Position numbers and translations under genes: made by a program. Below, in pieces: positions 48,063-56,964 of a DNA stretch of 64,000 bases (positions are counted from its first letter, which is position 1; each line of letters opens with the position of its first letter). The stretch is from contig NZ_QFYR01000001.1 in assembly GCF_003254705.1 (NCBI RefSeq), forward strand, positions 1-64,000, given 5' to 3'. Source of the stretch: Phenylobacterium deserti. GTDB taxonomy: Bacteria > Pseudomonadota > Alphaproteobacteria > Caulobacterales > Caulobacteraceae. The notes under the pieces were generated by a model. The model was not told the origin of the DNA. It saw nothing but the letters and a program-made list of their open reading frames with translations, and ran no database searches.

Positions 48063-48080
48063 CGGAATCTGCAGATTCCG
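48063..48080. repeat. 18-bp perfect palindrome
   Basis: CGGAATCTGCAGATTCCG reads the same on both strands. It lies in the 250-bp non-coding gap after radC, about 90 bases before the start of a 31-codon gene. Symmetry and position fit a regulator binding site. Confidence 0.5.
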
Positions 48081-48170
48081 AATTGCCAAGCTTTCATAAG
48101 GGGTTGTGCTGCAACGCACTCACCCGTTCACTCGATCTGGGCCTGGGAGGGCCTATTGAGGGACGGACAC

Positions 48171-48266
48171 ATGCAACTGCACTGGGACAGGATCCTGGCG
48201 CTTGCAAGCTGCGCTGTATTCTGGAGCCTGGCCATCCTGGCCTGGAACCGGTTCGACCAGCTTTGA
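48171..48266 (+). CDS. 31-residue membrane protein, candidate
   Basis: A short open frame (M-Q-L-H-W-D-R start) with one hydrophobic segment (ILALASCAVFWSLAILAW) flanked by charged residues and ending NRFDQL. GAGGGACGGACAC precedes the ATG, a fair ribosome binding site. The rest of the gap 47921-48170 has no gene. Small-protein calls of this size are uncertain without conservation data. Confidence 0.4.
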   Translation: MQLHWDRILALASCAVFWSLAILAWNRFDQL

Positions 48267-48320
48267 GAGTTCCGGCGGCGTCGGGGTGCTTCTCCAGGGG
48301 CTCCGACGCCGTTCTTCCGA

Positions 48321-49223
48321 TCAGGGCATGGCGTTCTTCGGAACGATCGCGCCCATGTGCTGCACGACGATGCGGGCCAGGCGGCGGCCTTCGCGGACAG
48401 CCTCCACCGGCTCTTGCCCCTGAAGACGCGCCGCCAGGTAGCCGGCGTTGAAGCTGTCGCCGGCGCCGGTGGTGTCCACCGCCTTGACCGACGGCTCGGG
48501 CTCCATTCGGACCGGATCGCCGGCGCCCAGAAGGTGCACCGTCTGATCCTCGTCGCGGGCGACCACCTCAGGGCCCATGGTCGCCCAGCGCGCCGCCACC
48601 TCGTGCACCGGTTCATCGTACAGCGTCTCTAGATCCGGGCCGCTCACCGACAGATAGCGGCAGAGCGGCGCGATGGCCTCGATGGCGTCCCGCGCCACGT
48701 CCGGGCCGCTCCAAAGGCGCGGGCGGTAGTTGGGATCGAACGCCACCGCCGAACCGTGAACTCGCGCATCGGCCAGCAACTCGCTGAGCGTTGCACGTCC
48801 CCCCTCGCCGATCACCGCCAGGGTGATGCCGGACAGATAGACCAGCTCCGCGTCGCGAAGGGCGCGCCGCAGGGCGTTGAGGTCGGCGAGTTCGAAGAAC
48901 TGCCGCGCAGGCGCCTGGTCGCGCCAGTAGAAGAAGCGCCGCTCGCCGGCTTCATCCCGCTCGATGGCGTAGAGGCCCGGGACGCGTCCTTCGGCCTTGA
49001 CCACCAAGTCCTGGGCGATGCCCTCGTCGGCCATGAGCTGGAGGATGCCGGCGCTGAACGGATCGCCGGCGCCCAAGGCGGTGGCGTAGCTCACCTGCCG
49101 GCCGAGGCGGCTCAGGTAGACGGCCGTGTTGAAGGTGTCGCCGGCATAGCCGATGGCGGCGGCGCGCGAACTCGTCAGGCTCAGCTCGACCATGCACTCG
49201 CCGAGCGCGATCACTCCACCCAT
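48321..49223 (-). CDS. kdgK: 2-keto-3-deoxygluconate kinase-like PfkB sugar kinase
   Basis: A 300-residue ribokinase-family enzyme. ALGECMVELSL opens the sugar site, GERRFFYWRDQAPARQFF is characteristic of KDG kinases, and DTTGAGDSFNAGYLAARL carries the catalytic aspartate and anion hole. It would phosphorylate 2-keto-3-deoxygluconate, feeding the Entner-Doudoroff lower half. GGGAGAAACCTT precedes its ATG. It is a single gene; no uronate pathway genes are in view. Confidence 0.88.
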   Translation of the reverse strand: MGGVIALGECMVELSLTSSRAAAIGYAGDTFNTAVYLSRLGRQVSYATALGAGDPFSAGILQLMADEGIAQDLVVKAEGRVPGLYAIERDEAGERRFFYWRDQAPARQFFELADLNALRRALRDAELVYLSGITLAVIGEGGRATLSELLADARVHGSAVAFDPNYRPRLWSGPDVARDAIEAIAPLCRYLSVSGPDLETLYDEPVHEVAARWATMGPEVVARDEDQTVHLLGAGDPVRMEPEPSVKAVDTTGAGDSFNAGYLAARLQGQEPVEAVREGRRLARIVVQHMGAIVPKNAMP

Positions 49224-49522
49224 AAGGTTTCTCCCTTCGCCCGCGAGTCAGGCCTAGCCATCAAGGCTATGACCCCGGTGTCAGCGCTCTGTCGGAAGTT
49301 CCGGCGAACAGATCAAGCCCTCAATCCGCCATGAATGTTCGCAAGGTGGCGCTTGCATCCCGCAAGAGATCCGACTACAGTAATTACGCAACGAGTAAGT
49401 TTGTAGACTCGTCGGTTTCCGCCGCTCCGGTGTGGCGCCTTGGCCTGTAGCCCCAGGCTCCGGCGCCCCCTTTCCCTCCCCGCACGCCGGAGCGGCGGGA
49501 CATCCCTGCGAGGAAAGAAGAC
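49224..49522 (+). other. Gap with folded leader of the 41-codon gene
   Basis: This 299-bp divergent gap serves kdgK (minus) and a small gene (plus). Its right half, 49419-49498, can form a long multi-stem structure: CCGCCGCTCCGG (49419-49430) pairs perfectly with CCGGAGCGGCGG (49487-49498). GCCTG-TAGCCC-CAGGC folds inside (49443-49458), with two GGCGCC blocks between. AT-richer promoter-like sequence lies near 49375-49410. Confidence 0.5.
49419..49498 (+). ncRNA. Candidate structured 5'-UTR element
   Basis: An outer 12-bp perfect stem with inner hairpins lies directly upstream of a ribosome binding site (GAGGAAAGAAGAC) and a 41-codon gene. The architecture is that of a cis-regulatory RNA. 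I do not recognise it as any known riboswitch class. Confidence 0.4.
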
Positions 49523-49648
49523 ATGAGCGACATCGTCCAACACCATCGCGCACCCGTCCGCTATGCCGTCCGCTGGGGCCGGCTGACCGAACTCGTCGCA
49601 CTGGCGAGCTCTGTCGCGCTGTGGATCGCCTACCTGGTGCGCGGCTAG
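49523..49648 (+). CDS. 41-residue membrane protein
   Basis: A short gene with a strong ribosome binding site (GAGGAAAGAAGAC). The protein has a basic start (HHRAPVRYAVRWGRL) and one transmembrane helix (LVALASSVALWIAYLV). Its TAG stop shares CTAG with the stop of the convergent cyanophycinase gene. The folded leader before it and the good start signal make it a better candidate than most genes of this size. Function unknown. Confidence 0.6.
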   Translation: MSDIVQHHRAPVRYAVRWGRLTELVALASSVALWIAYLVRG

Positions 49649-50439
49649 CTGCGCGGCAGCGGCCGGCGCCGCTGCAGGTCGAAGCTGTCGCCGGCGCTCA
49701 GCACGTGCAGCCGCACGTCGTGCATGGACAGCGCTTGGTCGGGATCGGCCTCCGCCACATTGGAATGGCCGACGTCCGTCCCATCCACCACATAGACTGC
49801 GCCTGCGCCGATGATCCGCATCTCGTCGCCTTCGAAGATGGCTGAGGTGTTCTCGTCGATGCCGACGCCTAGGACGCGCGGATTGTGGGCCACGGCGCCC
49901 AGCAAGCGACCGATGCGGCCACGTTCGGCGAAATGCTGGTCGATGATCATGTCGCGCACCAGACCAAGGCCGGGCGCCATGTGTAGGTCGCCGATCCGAT
50001 AGGACTCGCTGCTGGGCCCGCGCACCAGCATGGTCTCGCTCATCATCGACGCGCCAGCGGAGGTGCCTGCCACCACGGCGCCGCGCGAGAGCAGCTCCCG
50101 CACCCTCACCTCGACGGGCGTGTCGCCCACCTGGCTCGAGATTCGCAGCTGGTCGCCGCCGGTGAAAAAGACGCCCGCCGCATCGTCGAAGACGCTCAGC
50201 TTGTCGGGGTCCGAGGCTTCGGCCCGCTCATTGATGTAGAGCTCACGGATCGCCTTCACGCCGAGGTCGGCGAAGGCCTTCTCGTACATCTCCAGATAGG
50301 CTTCCGGCTCGCGACTGGCGACGGTGGCCAGCACCAGCACGCCGCCATCCACATGCCGGGCGACCTCCTTGAGGATCTCGCGGTCACCGTCCTTGTCTTC
50401 GTGGCCGCCAATGGCCATCAGCACGCCGCGATCAGACAT
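49645..50439 (-). CDS. cphB: Cyanophycinase
   Basis: A 264-residue serine peptidase of family S51. AGVFFTGGDQLRISS and AGTSAGASMMSETML carry the nucleophile serine, and RDMIIDQHFAERGRIGRL carries the histidine region. It degrades cyanophycin (aspartate backbone with arginine side chains) to beta-Asp-Arg dipeptides in the cytoplasm. Its ATG overlaps the cphA stop by eight bases, so synthesis and breakdown enzymes are coupled in one operon. No dipeptidase gene for the released dipeptide is in view. Confidence 0.92.
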   Translation of the reverse strand: MSDRGVLMAIGGHEDKDGDREILKEVARHVDGGVLVLATVASREPEAYLEMYEKAFADLGVKAIRELYINERAEASDPDKLSVFDDAAGVFFTGGDQLRISSQVGDTPVEVRVRELLSRGAVVAGTSAGASMMSETMLVRGPSSESYRIGDLHMAPGLGLVRDMIIDQHFAERGRIGRLLGAVAHNPRVLGVGIDENTSAIFEGDEMRIIGAGAVYVVDGTDVGHSNVAEADPDQALSMHDVRLHVLSAGDSFDLQRRRPLPRS

Positions 50440-53245
50440 TGGGGTGGATCCCTCCGGTTCCAGTTCCAACCGAGGTCAACGATGGCGGCAGATCCGAATG
50501 GAGCTGGGGCAGCGTCTCGGACACGAAGTTCGGGCGCAGGTTCGGCTGGAAGGCCAGGACGCGCTGCCACATGTCCTCCACCTCGGTGGGCGTCAGCACC
50601 ACGAGGTCGCCAGGCCGAGCCATGGACATGCAGGTCTCCGCCGCCTGCATCTCGTCGGCGACGCGGTGGATGCGGCTGTCGTCGGCGCCGGCGCGTCGGG
50701 CGCCCTCGGCAAGAAGCTGTATGATCTCGCCTTCCCTGCGTCCGCGCCGGCTGGGGTCTTCGCGCAGCACCATCTCATCGTATGTCAGCGCGGCCACTTC
50801 GCCCATGGCGCGGATGTCTTCATCACGTCGATCGCCCGGAATGGTGACCATGCCGATCTGGCGACGGTAGCTGGGACGCAGCTTCTGCAGCAGGTCGCGC
50901 AGGGCGATCAGGCCGGCGGCGTTGTGGGCGTAGTCCATGATGACCCGGAAGCCGTGGCCGTCGAAGACGTTGAGCCGCCCGGGGTTCTGCTCGAAGGCCG
51001 TGCCGAAGGTCGCCAGCGCCAGCCGCACATGCTGGATGTTCACGCCGTGACCTATGGCCATGCAGGCGGCCGTCAGGGCGTTGGCGACGTTGAACTCCGC
51101 CAGGCCGCCGAAGGTGGCGGGGATTTCCGCCGCCCGCATAAGCAGGCGCCGGCGTCCTTCCTGGTAGACAACCAGTTCACCGCCCGCGCCGTCGGGCTCG
51201 CGCACTGCAGCCAGCCCCCCGCGCTCGACGATGTGCTCACGGAGGAACGGCGGCATCGCCTCACCGCCGCGGAGGGAGAAGAAGGCCGGCCGGCCGCCGG
51301 ACCTGCGCCGCATGCGTGCAGTGAGCACGTCGTCGGCGTTCAGTACGCTGATCCCGTCGTCGGCGACGTTCTCCACCACGATCGACTTCACCCAGGCCAG
51401 GTCCTGCACCGTGTCGATGCCCTTCAGGCCGAGGTGGTCCGGCTGGACGTTGGTGACCGCGCCGATATCGCAGCGGTCGAAGGCCAGGCCCTCGCGCAAC
51501 AGGCCGCCGCGCGCCACTTCGAACACCGCCGCATCCACCATAGGATCGTGCAGCACCATGCGGGCGCTCTTGGGCCCGGAAGCGTCGGCTTGCAGCACCT
51601 GCTCAGAGTTCACGTAGACCCCGGAGGTGTTGGTGAGGCCAACGGTCAGGCCGGTCTGGCGCAGGATGTGCGACAGCATCCGGCCAGTGGTCGACTTCCC
51701 GTTGGTGCCGGTGATCGCGAAGATTGGGATGCGGCCGCTCTCACCTTTCGGGAACAGCATCCGCACCACCGCAGGCGCCACCGGACGCGGCCGGCCCTCG
51801 GTGGGCTGCAGGTGCATGCGGAAGCCCGGCGCGGCGTTCACCTCGACGATGCCGCCAGAGGTCTCGCGCACGGACTTGCTGATGTCCGGGCAGATGAAGT
51901 CGATGCCGGCGACGTCCAGACCCAGGCTGAGAGCCGCGCGGATCGCAATGCAGGCGTTGTCAGGATGGATGTCGTCCGTGCGGTCCACAGCGGTGCCACC
52001 AGTGGAAAGGTTGGCGGTGCCCCGCAGGTAGACTTTCTGGCCGGACGCTGGGGTGCTGTTCACATCCAGGCCTTGCTCGGCCAGGAAAGCTTCGACGATC
52101 TCGTCCACCTTGATCTTGGTGAGCACCTGCTCGTGGCCTTCGCCCCGGCGCGGGTCCTTGTTCACCTCGTCGATCAGCTGGCGGATAGTGCTGGCGCCGT
52201 CGCCCACCACATGCGCGGGCACTCGTTCGGCCACAGCCACCAACTCGCCGCCGACCACCAGCAGGCGATGGTCGTTGCCGCTGAAGAACTGCTCCACAAC
52301 GATGCGGCGGCTGTGCTCGGCCGCCGCCTGGAAGGCCCGCCGGATCTGCTCCGGATCGGTCAGGTTGGTGCTGACGCCGCGGCCATGGTTGCCGTCCAGC
52401 GGCTTGACCACCACCGGCCCGCCTAGGCGCTGGGCCTCGCGCACCGCGTCGTCGGCATTGCGCACGACCACGCCGCGGGGCACCGGCACGCCGGCCTTGG
52501 CCAGCAAGGTCTTTGTGAGGTCCTTGTCGGATGCGGTTTCGACGCCGATGAAGCTGGTTCGGCCAGTGATGCTGGCGCGGATGCGCTCTTGCCGGGCGCC
52601 CCATCCCAGCTGAACGAGGCTGCGCTCATCAAGCCTGAGCACGGGGATACCGCGGCGCTTGGCTTCGGCCACGATGGACCCGGTCGTCGGCCCAAGCCCC
52701 ACCCGCCGCTCCAGGCGCTTGAGGTCATTCAGAGCCGTCTCGACATCAAAGGGACTGCGGGTCCGCTCCCGGCTCAGTACGTCCAGCCCGCGAACGCCGC
52801 GCAGGTCTTCCGGCAGCAGCGAGTCGACCAGTTCCAGCGCCAGCCGCGCCGCAAACAGCCCGACCTCTTCCTCCTGGTACTCGATAAGCACGTTGTAGAC
52901 GCCAGGTTGGCCCTTCACGGACCGCGTCTTGCCCTTGGTGACCGGCACGCCGGCCAAGGTCTGCAGAGCCAACGCGACGTGCTCGGTCACATGACCAAGC
53001 CAGGTGCCATCCCGCAGCCGCTCCACAAAACCACCCGCCCGGCCCAGGCTGCAGGCATGGTCGTTCAGCGTCGGCAGAAGCGCCAGAAGGCGGTCTGCGA
53101 ACCCTTCGATCGTGTTGGAGGGACGCTCCTCCAATGGGCCCAGATCGAGCTGGAACCGGATCATGGGAATCGGCCCGAACAGATGCGGGCCGCGGTAAAC
53201 TGCGCGCTCAAGAACGCGCATAGAGCCAGGCGTTACGCTCGACAT
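50432..53245 (-). CDS. cphA: Cyanophycin synthetase
   Basis: A 937-residue two-motor enzyme that polymerises aspartate and adds arginine to each residue. The N-terminal domain (about residues 1-170) begins RVLERAVYRGPHLFG. An ATP-grasp domain (about 220-490) follows with VVVKPLDGNHGRGVSTN. A Mur-ligase-like domain starts near 505 with the ATP-binding ITGTNGKSTT (GTNGKST 513-519) and contains VMDYAHNAAG. I chose ATG 53245; the frame stays open to 53410 but the family starts near here. First gene of the cphA-cphB operon. Confidence 0.95.
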   Translation of the reverse strand: MSSVTPGSMRVLERAVYRGPHLFGPIPMIRFQLDLGPLEERPSNTIEGFADRLLALLPTLNDHACSLGRAGGFVERLRDGTWLGHVTEHVALALQTLAGVPVTKGKTRSVKGQPGVYNVLIEYQEEEVGLFAARLALELVDSLLPEDLRGVRGLDVLSRERTRSPFDVETALNDLKRLERRVGLGPTTGSIVAEAKRRGIPVLRLDERSLVQLGWGARQERIRASITGRTSFIGVETASDKDLTKTLLAKAGVPVPRGVVVRNADDAVREAQRLGGPVVVKPLDGNHGRGVSTNLTDPEQIRRAFQAAAEHSRRIVVEQFFSGNDHRLLVVGGELVAVAERVPAHVVGDGASTIRQLIDEVNKDPRRGEGHEQVLTKIKVDEIVEAFLAEQGLDVNSTPASGQKVYLRGTANLSTGGTAVDRTDDIHPDNACIAIRAALSLGLDVAGIDFICPDISKSVRETSGGIVEVNAAPGFRMHLQPTEGRPRPVAPAVVRMLFPKGESGRIPIFAITGTNGKSTTGRMLSHILRQTGLTVGLTNTSGVYVNSEQVLQADASGPKSARMVLHDPMVDAAVFEVARGGLLREGLAFDRCDIGAVTNVQPDHLGLKGIDTVQDLAWVKSIVVENVADDGISVLNADDVLTARMRRRSGGRPAFFSLRGGEAMPPFLREHIVERGGLAAVREPDGAGGELVVYQEGRRRLLMRAAEIPATFGGLAEFNVANALTAACMAIGHGVNIQHVRLALATFGTAFEQNPGRLNVFDGHGFRVIMDYAHNAAGLIALRDLLQKLRPSYRRQIGMVTIPGDRRDEDIRAMGEVAALTYDEMVLREDPSRRGRREGEIIQLLAEGARRAGADDSRIHRVADEMQAAETCMSMARPGDLVVLTPTEVEDMWQRVLAFQPNLRPNFVSETLPQLHSDLPPSLTSVGTGTGGIHPNV

Positions 53246-53430
53246 ATTGGTGCTCAAAAATCCCCCGAAACCGTCAGACCTGCACAACGGCACGGCAAAT
53301 CGACCGTTCCTGTTGTAAGGAAACGATATTTTTGGCGGCGCAGAGCGGCGTCGCGGGAACTCCGACGGCTTCTCGTGGATTGCCCCTACGGTGGAGGTCT
53401 CCAGCTCCATCCGCGTTTGATGAGCTCAAG

Positions 53431-53463
53431 GCCCCTGCGCATCCCCCCAAGTGGCGCAGGGGC
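53431..53463. promoter_or_regulatory. Hairpin in the cphA/DUF4142 divergent gap
   Basis: GCCCCTGCGC (53431-53440) pairs perfectly with GCGCAGGGGC (53454-53463), loop 13 bases. No T run follows on either side, so it is more likely a regulatory stem in a leader than a terminator. The rest of the 308-bp gap shows no other feature. Confidence 0.4.
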
Positions 53464-53553
53464 CGCAACGCCTACCTCTCGCAAAGTTGATCGTGGGCGG
53501 AACCAGCTCTGCCGAGCCCCGTTCTGCCGACAGGGTCAATGGGAGACGCCACT

Positions 53554-54195
53554 ATGAAACGCGCATTCGTTCTGACGGCCGCCGCCGTCGCCGCTCTTTC
53601 GCTCGCAGCCTGCAACAAGGCCGAAAACACCGCGGACAACGCCGGCGACGCCGCCGCCAACATGAACCCGGGCCAGACCCAGCCGGTGAACGCCGCGCAG
53701 GACGCCGTCGGCGCCGCCGTCGGTCAGGTGTCCGCCTCCACCATGGGCGCCAACGCGACCGGTCCGTTCGTGACCAACGCCGCCATGGGCAACATGTACG
53801 AGATCGAAGCCGGCAGGATGGCGCAGGAGCGCGCCCAATCGGCCGACGTGAAGGCGTTCGGCAAGATGATGGTCACCGACCACACCGCTCTCACCAACGA
53901 GATGAAGCCGCTGATCCAAGCCGCTGGCCAGACCGCGCCGGCCGAGCTCGACCAGCGCCGCAAGGGCATGCTGGACAACCTGCGCGCCGCCAGCGGCGCC
54001 GACTTCGACCGCGTCTACCTGACCCAGCAGGTCGCCGCTCACGAAGAGACCCTGACGCTGATGCAAGGCTACGCTCAGAACGGCGACGACGCCGGCCTGA
54101 AGGGCGCGGCCGCCAAGGCGGCTCCGAAGGTCCAGGCTCACCTGGAACGCGCGCGCGCTCTGCAGGGCGGCGCTTCCGGCGGCGGCATGCACTAA
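53554..54195 (+). CDS. DUF4142 family lipoprotein
   Basis: A 213-residue exported protein with a lipobox LAAC at residues 22-25 (leader SLAAC). The mature part matches the DUF4142 four-helix ferritin-like outline: FVTNAAMGNMYEIEAGRMAQ, VKAFGKMMVTDHTALTNEMK, then FDRVYLTQQVAAHEETLTLM. The family is widespread in envelope stress contexts, function unknown. ATG 53554 has GGGAGAC upstream. A perfect terminator follows. Confidence 0.88.
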   Translation: MKRAFVLTAAAVAALSLAACNKAENTADNAGDAAANMNPGQTQPVNAAQDAVGAAVGQVSASTMGANATGPFVTNAAMGNMYEIEAGRMAQERAQSADVKAFGKMMVTDHTALTNEMKPLIQAAGQTAPAELDQRRKGMLDNLRAASGADFDRVYLTQQVAAHEETLTLMQGYAQNGDDAGLKGAAAKAAPKVQAHLERARALQGGASGGGMH

Positions 54196-54220
54196 ACGCC
54201 GGTTCACCGGACAAAGAATT

Positions 54221-54250
54221 CGGCGGCCGTCGCGAGACGGCCGCCGTTTT
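54221..54250 (+). terminator. Intrinsic terminator after the DUF4142 gene
   Basis: A perfect 11-bp stem (54221-54231 with 54236-54246) with the tetraloop GCGA is followed by TTTTCGTTT. It is the clearest terminator in the window and can also block read-through of the convergent autotransporter gene. Confidence 0.85.
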
Positions 54251-54271
54251 CGTTTGCGCGACGCTCGCGCT

Positions 54272-56221
54272 CTAGAAGCTGTAGCTGAGGCCGACGCTGG
54301 CGACGTTCAGGTCCGTGTCGCCCGAGATGCGTCCCTGATAGGCGACGTGCCCACGCAGGTTGGCGCCGAACGCCACCCCGAGGCCGACCTGAGCCTCGCC
54401 CCAGCTTTCCTCCGGCATGTACCCCGGCATGGAGAACATGCCCGGCATGGTGGTCAGGCCGGCCGTGACGCTGCGCTGGTCGGCACGGGTGTCATGGGCG
54501 TAGGCGAGCGAGGCCGTGGGGAACAGACGGGTCTCGCCCATGGCCCACTCGCCTTGCACCTTCCAGCCGATACGGCCGACCAGGGCTTCCCGGCGCTGGT
54601 CGCCAAAGCGCATGGCTGTGGAGTCGCCGCTGTCTTCGGCGAAGCCCTCCACCCGTACGCGATCGTAGCTGAGCGCCGCAAAGGGGCCGGTCCGCAGCGC
54701 GCCGGCGTCGAACCACCAACCGCCGATGATGTCGGCGCTGAGGCTCGCGCCTTCGGTCTCGCTCGTTTCAACGCGGCGGGCGGCGCCGATCTGGAAAGCG
54801 CGTTGGATGTCCTGGAAGTCGGACTTTCCGAAGCCGAGCAGGCCGCCCACGTAGCCAGCCCCGAACCGGTACTGGCCGAAGATCGTGCCGATGACGCCGC
54901 GAGTGTCGAACCCGCCAGCCTGGCCGGCCAGTTCGGTCTCGCTATCAGCCAGCGTCAGCGCGCCGCCGACGAGGCCGGAGGAGCCCAGGCTCATGGTCAG
55001 GCCGACGGTGAGCAGACGATCATCGCTGTCGCTTTCGGGTACGCCGAGCCCCCCTTTCAGGCTGCGCGACCCGAACCGTCCCACGGCGAAGGCTCGAGTT
55101 CCCTCTGGCAGGTCCTGGCCCATCTCGGCGCCGATGGCCATGCGGTTACTTTCCAGCACGGCCAGGGGCGTTTCGGCCAGCAGCGACATCTGCTGGGGCG
55201 CCACGAGTTCCGAGATGACCACCTGCGTCAGCGCCGCGTGGGCCGCAGCCGTGGGGTGCACGCCGTCGGCATAGAGGTAGGTCGATCCAGCGTTCGGCGC
55301 GACCAGGGTCGCGGGCGTGCAGGTCACCGAGCTCGACGTCGTGCAGGCCGGTTGGGTGACGTTGGTGAAGCCATAGACGCTGGGATTGGCGATGATCTCG
55401 CGGATCAGGCCGAAGGTGTTCACCGGCACAATGCCCTCGTCGGCATTGGCCAGGCCGTTTCCGAGGATCGCGTTGTAGCTGGTGGCGAGAGTGGTCAGCG
55501 AGGCCTGGCCGGCCGGACCCTGCGCGCGGGCGGACGGCGTCAGGCCGACGTCAGGCAGGTTCATGACCACCAGGTACCTGGCGCCTGCGTCCTGCAACCG
55601 GTTGATCAGGGCGACCTGCTGGTCGGCCGCAGCGCCCACGGCTCTTGCCGCCTGTTCGGAGGTCTCCACCGCCGCCACCCCAGCCGCCGCAGCGACCTGG
55701 GTGCGGATCTGGGCCGCGACCTGCGCCGCCGCCGCAGGGGGCAGGCCGACGGTGCGCTGGGCGATCAGGGCGTCGGCCGTCGTGCCCGCGCCCGCCGCGG
55801 TGGCGTGGTAGAAGATGTCGTTGGCCCCGCCCCAGAGCCCGTAGAGGGTCTGCGGATCAAGCGTGGGCCTCGCGGCGAGGTAGCTGTTCACCTGGGTGGT
55901 GATGGTCGGCACGCCAGCTGGCGTGCCCGGCGCGTTGACCGTAAAGCCCGCGCCGCCGAAGGCGAAGTCCGTTCCGCCTGCGAGGGAAGGCGCCAGCGGC
56001 AGGCCGTAGTACTGGGCCACCCCTTCGAAGGTGACCAAGCCGGGATTGGTGGTGAACCGCGTGCGCACCGGAGAGCCGGACGCGATGGAGATGTTGCCGG
56101 CGTCGCTCAGGCTGTCGCCGAAAACGACCACGCCGTTGAACGGCGCCTCTTGAGCATGGGCGAGGCTTGCGGCGCCGAGGCCCGCGAGCATGGTTGTGGC
56201 GAGGATGAGAGCCCGTTTCAT
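54272..56221 (-). CDS. GDSL esterase autotransporter
   Basis: A 649-residue surface protein of the EstA type. A signal peptide ends near AHAQ (residue 24). The GDSL lipase passenger follows with FGDSLSDAGN (nucleophile Ser37), GGANDIFYH (block III) and DGVHPTAAAH (Asp319, His322). The last 270 residues or so form a beta-barrel ending VGLSYSF. The enzyme would hydrolyse lipid esters at the cell surface. The start at 56221 has GGGACGG upstream. Confidence 0.92.
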   Translation of the reverse strand: MKRALILATTMLAGLGAASLAHAQEAPFNGVVVFGDSLSDAGNISIASGSPVRTRFTTNPGLVTFEGVAQYYGLPLAPSLAGGTDFAFGGAGFTVNAPGTPAGVPTITTQVNSYLAARPTLDPQTLYGLWGGANDIFYHATAAGAGTTADALIAQRTVGLPPAAAAQVAAQIRTQVAAAAGVAAVETSEQAARAVGAAADQQVALINRLQDAGARYLVVMNLPDVGLTPSARAQGPAGQASLTTLATSYNAILGNGLANADEGIVPVNTFGLIREIIANPSVYGFTNVTQPACTTSSSVTCTPATLVAPNAGSTYLYADGVHPTAAAHAALTQVVISELVAPQQMSLLAETPLAVLESNRMAIGAEMGQDLPEGTRAFAVGRFGSRSLKGGLGVPESDSDDRLLTVGLTMSLGSSGLVGGALTLADSETELAGQAGGFDTRGVIGTIFGQYRFGAGYVGGLLGFGKSDFQDIQRAFQIGAARRVETSETEGASLSADIIGGWWFDAGALRTGPFAALSYDRVRVEGFAEDSGDSTAMRFGDQRREALVGRIGWKVQGEWAMGETRLFPTASLAYAHDTRADQRSVTAGLTTMPGMFSMPGYMPEESWGEAQVGLGVAFGANLRGHVAYQGRISGDTDLNVASVGLSYSF

Positions 56222-56343
56222 TTCCGTCCCTGTACGTCGTTGTTTTCGCACAGTGACTGCCGGTTCGAGCGCCGGGTCAATGCTGCCGCGACGTCAACTT
56301 CCGGTGGACGCCGGAGCCCCAAGCGAGGCTCCAGCGTTGGGTG

Positions 56344-56715
56344 CTATTCGCGGGGCGGGGTGTTGCCGTAACCGCTCTGTTCACCGCTAGGTCCCGCATC
56401 GCCGGCCGATGCGCTTGCCTGGCCCTCCCCCAGGCTGTGGTCGCGCTCGGCCTGCTCGTGGGCGTCGTCCACCTGAGCCTGCCAACCACCGCCTTCTTCC
56501 TGGCCGCGACCGCTCATCGTGCCGCCGCCCTCGCCTTCCGGACCCGTATGGCCTGGTTCGCTGACGCCTTCCGCCTGGCGGCCAGCGCCGAAGCTGCGAT
56601 CCTCGTCCCGCCGACCCGGCAGGCTGCCGCCGTCGGTCAGGCTGCCTTCCAGTTGCTCGAACTGCTCACCGCCGCCCTGGCCGACGCCCGGGCCCGTGTT
56701 GTTCTGCTCAGACAT
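56344..56715 (-). CDS. Glycine/glutamate-rich hydrophilic protein
   Basis: A 123-residue protein with almost no hydrophobic residues, rich in Gly, Glu, Gln and Ser (GVGQGGGEQFEQLEG, TGPEGEGGG, GRGQEEGGGWQAQ). By eye it is disordered and hydrophilin-like. TGAGGAG at the end of the preceding small gene is its ribosome binding site. It is third in a row after the MscS and 57-residue genes on the same strand. Confidence 0.6.
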   Translation of the reverse strand: MSEQNNTGPGVGQGGGEQFEQLEGSLTDGGSLPGRRDEDRSFGAGRQAEGVSEPGHTGPEGEGGGTMSGRGQEEGGGWQAQVDDAHEQAERDHSLGEGQASASAGDAGPSGEQSGYGNTPPRE

Positions 56716-56724
56716 AGCGGCTCC

Positions 56725-56898
56725 TCAGGACTGACCCATGCCCTGGCCGCTGGACTGCTGCGACTCCTGGGCGATTTGCCGGTCCGGGGATGCGCCTTCC
56801 GGGGACTTGTCGATCTGCGGCGGACCGTCGGAGGCGTTCCGCGGCTTCTCGTGCGGATTGGCCTGGGAGTCGGCCTGCCGGTCTTGGTCTTGCGCCAT
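56725..56898 (-). CDS. 57-residue hydrophilic protein
   Basis: A short gene for a polar protein (MAQDQDRQADSQANPHEKP...GQGMGQS) rich in Gln, Asp, Ser and Pro. GGAGACATCCC precedes its ATG as a ribosome binding site. It ends nine bases before the start of the next hydrophilic protein. Codon use is like that of the neighbours. Function unknown. Confidence 0.6.
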   Translation of the reverse strand: MAQDQDRQADSQANPHEKPRNASDGPPQIDKSPEGASPDRQIAQESQQSSGQGMGQS

Positions 56899-56964
56899 GG
56901 GATGTCTCCTTGCTTGTCCCGGCCCAACCCCAGCGAAAGGGAGGCGGTTCCGAAAGCAAGGCTC

